NCBI GenBank assembly: GCA_016927815.1
Contig: JAFGLY010000013.1
Location: 1-54,729 of the forward strand
Direction of reading: 5' to 3'
DNA: 54,729 nucleotides
From: Deltaproteobacteria bacterium
Lineage (GTDB): Bacteria > Myxococcota_A > UBA796 > JAFGLY01
The position numbers were made by a program, and so were the translations under genes. Shown here piece by piece: positions 51,373-54,729 of the stretch. The notes beneath the pieces are model-generated. The model was not told the origin of the DNA, did no database searches, and worked only from the letters and a program-made list of their open reading frames with translations. Within the stretch, counting starts at the first letter, position 1, and each line of letters begins with the position of its first letter.

Positions 51373-51873
51373 TCAAGGGTTGGTGGGCCCCTCGCCGCCC
51401 GGAGGTGCCCAGGGGGGCGGCTCGTCGGGGCTCTCGGGACCCGTTTCGCCCGGAGCCGCTTCCGGCGAGGCGGGCTCGTCCGGGATGGGGGGCGGAGGCA
51501 CGGGGGGGGCCATGGGCTCGGGCGCGACTCCGACGGGGGACGTGCCGCCCCCGGCCATCCACGCGGCCACCTCCGGCTTGCCGAGTTGGACCACGGACAG
51601 GATCTCGAGGACGATCCCGATGACGTTCCCACAGAGCAGCGCCGCCACGATGCCCAGGATGGACACGGTCTTCGCGTTGGCCTTGTACTGGCCCTTGTAG
51701 ACGGCCAGGCCCGTCACGACCTCGAAGATCCCCATGGCCAGCGGGAACACCCAGAGCGCGCCGACGCACACCCAGATGAGGCCCCCGATCCAGCCCAGAG
51801 AGGCCAGGATCGTGAGCGCTCCCGAGAGGATCATGAAGAGACCGGAGGTCTTGTAGTCGGATGGTGCCTGCAT
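51373..51873 (-). CDS. Membrane protein with Pro-rich C-terminal tail
   Basis: The 166-residue protein has three or four hydrophobic segments (GLFMILSGALTILASLGWIGGLIWVCVGALWVF; VSILGIVAALLCGNVIGIVLEILSVVQLG) and a disordered Pro/Glu tail (PPVPPPPIPDEPASPEAAPG). The start at 51873 has GGGAG 7 nt upstream. No family function is known to me. It converges with the polytopic protein gene, six bases between stops. Confidence 0.75.
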   Translation of the reverse strand: MQAPSDYKTSGLFMILSGALTILASLGWIGGLIWVCVGALWVFPLAMGIFEVVTGLAVYKGQYKANAKTVSILGIVAALLCGNVIGIVLEILSVVQLGKPEVAAWMAGGGTSPVGVAPEPMAPPVPPPPIPDEPASPEAAPGETGPESPDEPPPWAPPGGEGPTNP

Positions 51874-51999
51874 TGGGGGCTCCCAGGAGTGGAGGGGGGT
51901 CAGCAAGTCCTACCACGGCCGGCACGGGTTCGGGCGCATCTTCTCCGAAAAGGGCCTCTCGCGGCGTCCGGATCGGCGCTCGCCGGCCGGGGCGGGGCG

Positions 52000-52011
52000 G
52001 ACATCGATGTC
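52000..52011. promoter_or_regulatory. 12-bp palindrome, candidate enhancer site
   Basis: GACATCGATGTC is a perfect palindrome 67 bp upstream of the sigma-54 -24 element, a usual distance for an activator (bEBP) binding site. A direct repeat GGGTCGGCC (52029-52037 and 52065-52073) lies between. Function is inferred from position. Confidence 0.4.
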
Positions 52012-52077
52012 GCGATCCGTTCGTACGCGGGTCGGCCGCGATGGAGGTACACTGCCTTGACCGTGGGTCGGCCCCGC

Positions 52078-52092
52078 TGGCACGAACCTTGC
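52078..52092 (+). promoter_or_regulatory. Sigma-54 promoter of the serpin gene
   Basis: TGGCACG-N4-TTGC matches the sigma-54 -24/-12 consensus with the invariant GG (52079-52080) and GC (52091-52092) exactly 12 bp apart. Only the last consensus base (A/T) differs (G). The start would be near 52104, leaving a 25-nt leader to the GTG at 52129. The site is intergenic. Confidence 0.75.
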
Positions 52093-52128
52093 GTGCTCCC
52101 CGGACGATCCATCGGAAGGAGGCTCTCC

Positions 52129-53367
52129 GTGCACCGATCCATCCTCGTCCTCTCGATCCTCACTGCCACCGGCTGCGCCACCGCGGATCCCCGGGCGATT
52201 ACCGACGTGACCCCGGCCATGATGCCGCTGGTCCGGGGCAGCAACGCGTTCGCCTGGGGCTCGTACGCGGCCCTCGACGCCATGGGCACGAGCGGCAACC
52301 TCTTCTACTCGCCGTTCTCCATCGTGGCGGCGTTCTCCATGGTCTATGGAGGCGCCGAGGGGAACACCGCCAGCCAGCTCGAGGACGCCTTCGGCATCGA
52401 GGACGAGTCGGCCTGGCACCGGAACATGGGCCTGCTGCTGGAGGACCTGACCGGGGAGCACCACCGGCCCTACACGCTGCACACGGCCAACCGGATCTGG
52501 GCCCAGGCGGGCTTTCCCTTCGAGACGCCGTTTCTCGACCTCACCGCCGAGACCTACGGCGCCAGCCTCGCGGAGGCCGACTTCGTGGCCGAGGCCGAGG
52601 CCGTCCGGGAGGAGATCAACGCGTGGGTGGCCGACCAGACCCGGGATCGGATCCCGGAACTCCTCCCGGAGGGCTCCGTCAGCGGCGACACGATCATGGT
52701 GCTGGCCAACGCCATCTACTTCCTGGCCGACTGGGCCACGCAGTTCGATGCGGACGACACCTGGGACCAGTCCTTCACCCGTGCGGCCGGCGGCACGGTC
52801 CAGGTGCCGTTCATGCACGCGGTGACCGAGTTCGGCTATGCCGAGGACGCCAGCGTCCAGATCCTCGAGATGCCCTACGAGACGGGCGATCTCTCCATGT
52901 ACGTCATCCTGCCGCAGGACGGCGTGGACCTCGAGGGCATCGCGGACCTGCTGACCGTGGAGCAGGTGGACGCCTGGATCGCGGACCTGTCCGTCTGCGA
53001 AGTGGACGTGGCCTTCCCCTCCTTCCAGATGGACTGGACCCTGCCCCTGGTGGACACCCTCCTCGAGATGGGCGTGACCGACGCCTTCGATCCGGGCCTC
53101 GCGGACTTCACCGACATCGCCGACCCCGTGGAGGGCAACATCTTCATCCAGACGGCCGTGCACAAGGCGTTCGTTCGGGTCGACGAGAAGGGCACCGAGG
53201 CGGCCGCCGCCACCGGGATCGTGATGGACCTGGAGTCCGCGGAGCCCGAACGCCCAATCTTCGAGGCCGACCACCCGTTCGTCTACTTCATCCGCGACAA
53301 CCTCACGACCAGCATCCTCTTCCTGGGCCGCATGGAGGATCCCTCCGAGGCGCCCCTCGAGGACTGA
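52129..53367 (+). CDS. Serpin lipoprotein with inhibitory-type hinge
   Basis: Serpins trap serine or cysteine proteases by a conformational change. The 412-residue protein has a lipoprotein signal ending in TATGC (Cys16) and the serpin fold segments NLFYSPFSIVAAFSMVYGGA, VLANAIYFLADW, HKAFVRVDEKGTEAAAATG and DHPFVYFIRDNLTTSILFLGR. The hinge GTEAAAATG (355-363) is the small-residue type found in inhibitors. By counting from the hinge, P1 would be Glu369 (DLES); the loop is three residues longer than in antitrypsin, so P1 may shift. It starts with GTG after AAGGAGG. A lipoprotein serpin would sit on the periplasmic or surface side and may protect against external or own proteases. Confidence 0.93.
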   Translation: MHRSILVLSILTATGCATADPRAITDVTPAMMPLVRGSNAFAWGSYAALDAMGTSGNLFYSPFSIVAAFSMVYGGAEGNTASQLEDAFGIEDESAWHRNMGLLLEDLTGEHHRPYTLHTANRIWAQAGFPFETPFLDLTAETYGASLAEADFVAEAEAVREEINAWVADQTRDRIPELLPEGSVSGDTIMVLANAIYFLADWATQFDADDTWDQSFTRAAGGTVQVPFMHAVTEFGYAEDASVQILEMPYETGDLSMYVILPQDGVDLEGIADLLTVEQVDAWIADLSVCEVDVAFPSFQMDWTLPLVDTLLEMGVTDAFDPGLADFTDIADPVEGNIFIQTAVHKAFVRVDEKGTEAAAATGIVMDLESAEPERPIFEADHPFVYFIRDNLTTSILFLGRMEDPSEAPLED

Positions 53368-53405
53368 GGAGGCACGGCTGCCTTTGGCCCGGCCGCGAGG
53401 CCGGA

Positions 53406-53711
53406 TCAGGAGCAATCCGGGAAGTCCACCTCGTAGGTCTCTTCGGCGGAGACGGCCTGGTCGATCCAGCCCTGGCAGGTCGAGTCCGGCGTGCCGAAAC
53501 AGATGTAGGGCTCGCAGTCGAACGTGTCGGATCCGGGCTGGGAGGTCTCCACCGCCCACTCCACGTACTGGTTGCAGCAGTCGTAGGCCTGCTGGCAGAC
53601 CTCGGTGGCCTGGTCGTAGTCGCAGACAGGGTCTCCGTCGTCACCGCCGCAGCCGGTGGCCAGGCCGGTGACGGAGAACGCGGCCAGGATCCAGAATCGT
53701 TGCCCCTTCAT
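53406..53711 (-). CDS. Small Cys-rich lipoprotein
   Basis: The 101-residue product has a lipoprotein signal (ILAAFSVTGLATGC, Cys21) and eight further Cys in a short acidic domain (VCDYDQATEVCQQAYDCCNQY), probably disulfide-bonded. It is similar in plan to the protein at 34310-34630. AAGGAG precedes the ATG at 53711. Function unknown. Confidence 0.75.
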   Translation of the reverse strand: MKGQRFWILAAFSVTGLATGCGGDDGDPVCDYDQATEVCQQAYDCCNQYVEWAVETSQPGSDTFDCEPYICFGTPDSTCQGWIDQAVSAEETYEVDFPDCS

Positions 53712-53733
53712 CCGTTGCTCCTTCTTCTTGGGG

Positions 53734-54030
53734 TCACCACTCTGCATAGTCCGTAGCGCTTCTCGTCGTCCAGCCCTTCATCGAATGGATCCCGACGCGG
53801 GACGGCAAAGCACCCATGACCGCGCCCCGGGGCGCGGCCTCCGGCACGGGGCCGAGCAGGGCTCTGCCCGCTTCGGTCGGCTTCACGTACAGCAGGTTGT
53901 CGCAGACGAGCGCGACGACCTTGCCGTCGCAGTAAAGCGCGTACTCGCCGAACATCTTGCGGAAGGCCACGCGCCCCGCTCCCTCTGCCGGGTCCACGAT
54001 GGACCGCACGAGGGTCTCGTTGCTGGCCAT
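53734..54030 (-). CDS. TfoX N-terminal-domain protein, C-terminus atypical
   Basis: The 98-residue protein matches the TfoX/Sxy N-terminal domain in FRKMFGEYALYCDGKVVALVCDNLLYVKPTEAGRALLGP. Some TfoX proteins regulate competence; many single-domain members are of unknown role. After residue 70 (EAAPRGAVMG) the sequence leaves the family pattern. An overlapping frame reads FAVPRRDPFDEGLDDEKRYG, closer to the expected acidic tail, so a frameshift near 53820 is possible. GGAGC precedes the ATG. Confidence 0.75.
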   Translation of the reverse strand: MASNETLVRSIVDPAEGAGRVAFRKMFGEYALYCDGKVVALVCDNLLYVKPTEAGRALLGPVPEAAPRGAVMGALPSRVGIHSMKGWTTRSATDYAEW

Positions 54031-54156
54031 GTCGCTCCGAGGGTCGGGGGAAGCCCCTCGAGCGCCGGATGGTTGCGGCTCCGTCCCCGGCTGCCATCGG
54101 GGCGGCGGCCCTCCGCAAGCGTGGAGGGTGGCGGACCAGGGGGAACGGTGTGCCCG

Positions 54157-54729
54157 TCACGCCCCCCGGTACCGGGCCTCCGCGAAGTTCACCCGCCGCA
54201 TGCGCGGTTGGGTCATGATCTCCTCGTAGTAGTGGGCGGCGAGGCCCGCCACGCGGCCGAACACGAAGAGCGCCTTGCCCACGCGCGGGTCGAGGCCCAT
54301 GTCGGCGACGAGCGCGCCGATGACGCCGTCCACGTTCACGGGCAGGTCCAGGCCCTTCACGTCCTTGAACACGCCGCCCACCAGGCGCGAGGCCTCCACA
54401 CACGGTCCGGAGAGGCCGAGCTCCGCGGCCAGCGTCCACAGCGCGTCACGGCGGGGATCCCGGGTGTGGACCCTGTGGCCCAGCCCCTCGATCCGCTGGC
54501 CGGCGCCGAGCCGGGCCTCGATCTCGAGGCGGATGGCCCGGGCCAGGTCCTCGCCCCGGGCGCGAGCCTGGCAGGCGGTGAAGAACTCGGCCGCGCGGGC
54601 GCCCGCGCCGCCGTGGACGTCGGTGATGGCCATGACCCCGGCGGCCACGGCCACCTCGAAGCCCGGCCGCACGGTGGCGGCCAGGATCGTGGCCTGCGCC
54701 GAGGGAGGGGTGACCCCGTGGTCCACCGA
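54157..54729 (-). CDS. Citrate synthase/citryl-CoA lyase-family protein, 5' end outside window
   Basis: The visible 190 residues are the C-terminal part of a citrate synthase-fold enzyme: DHGVTPPS with the catalytic His, TDVHGGAGARAAEFF, GLGHRVHTRDPRRDALW and LPVNVDGVIGALVADMGLDPRVGKALFVFGRVAGLAAHYYEE. The DHG/TPP and GHR blocks fit citryl-CoA lyase or related citrate synthase-like enzymes rather than classical GltA. The reading frame continues past the window edge; the GTG at 54726 is probably internal. Confidence 0.85.
   Translation of the reverse strand, partial: SVDHGVTPPSAQATILAATVRPGFEVAVAAGVMAITDVHGGAGARAAEFFTACQARARGEDLARAIRLEIEARLGAGQRIEGLGHRVHTRDPRRDALWTLAAELGLSGPCVEASRLVGGVFKDVKGLDLPVNVDGVIGALVADMGLDPRVGKALFVFGRVAGLAAHYYEEIMTQPRMRRVNFAEARYRGA

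Overview
The window is very GC-rich, with short intergenic gaps and strong GGAGG-type ribosome-binding sites. The gene content looks like a Gram-negative, myxobacteria-like (Myxococcota / former Deltaproteobacteria) chromosome. Signs of this are MopE-type Asp/Cys metal-binding repeats, a seven-repeat FG-GAP protein, many lipoproteins with Asp-Thr linkers, a DUF4388-like plus J-domain protein, an MreB paralogue, outer-membrane beta-barrels and a near-consensus sigma-54 promoter. This placement is inferred from content; no rRNA is present. The DNA is ordinary chromosome: no insertion sequence, phage or CRISPR array was seen.

Layout. 1-2200: a decayed hipBA toxin-antitoxin pair and tRNA-Ala(CGC). 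2200-9400: SRPBCC protein, a RecG-like protein with lost catalytic motifs, greA, ugd, rpsT, and lptE-holA. 9400-16900: two outer-membrane-type proteins, a PrsW-like protease, a 997-residue S41/PDZ protease, a zinc-ribbon/lipobox protein and an HU protein. 16800-19300: upp, ridA, rnd. 19400-25600: lipoproteins (one a PHP-fold protein without metal ligands), an M20 peptidase and an FG-GAP/MopE lipoprotein. 25600-34200: cyaY, a pseudouridine synthase coupled to a lysine/saccharopine dehydrogenase, an ECF sigma / membrane regulator / secreted-protein operon, polA and an isovaleryl-type acyl-CoA dehydrogenase. 34300-42400: Cys-rich lipoprotein, trxA, DUF4388-J-TPR protein, mreB, M48 protease, PpiD-like chaperone, a structured intergenic element and sppA. 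42400-54729: a calcineurin-fold lipoprotein without metal ligands, glmS, TPR-TlpA lipoprotein, coaD, a DT-linker lipoprotein, mutY, membrane proteins, a sigma-54-type serpin lipoprotein, a TfoX-like protein and a partial citryl-CoA lyase/citrate synthase.

Most genes are housekeeping (replication, repair, translation, envelope). Many accessory genes act in the envelope: lipoproteins, proteases (S41, M48, SppA, PrsW), a protease inhibitor (serpin) and a periplasmic folding factor (PpiD).

The most unusual points are: (1) three full-length proteins that keep an enzyme fold but have lost the catalytic residues (RecG-like, PHP-like, calcineurin-like); (2) an intergenic element upstream of sppA with a 22-bp closing helix around about 110 nt, preceded by a dyad operator and promoter; and (3) a serpin lipoprotein behind a near-consensus sigma-54 promoter. 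Function assignments come from recognising motifs by eye; no database search was run.
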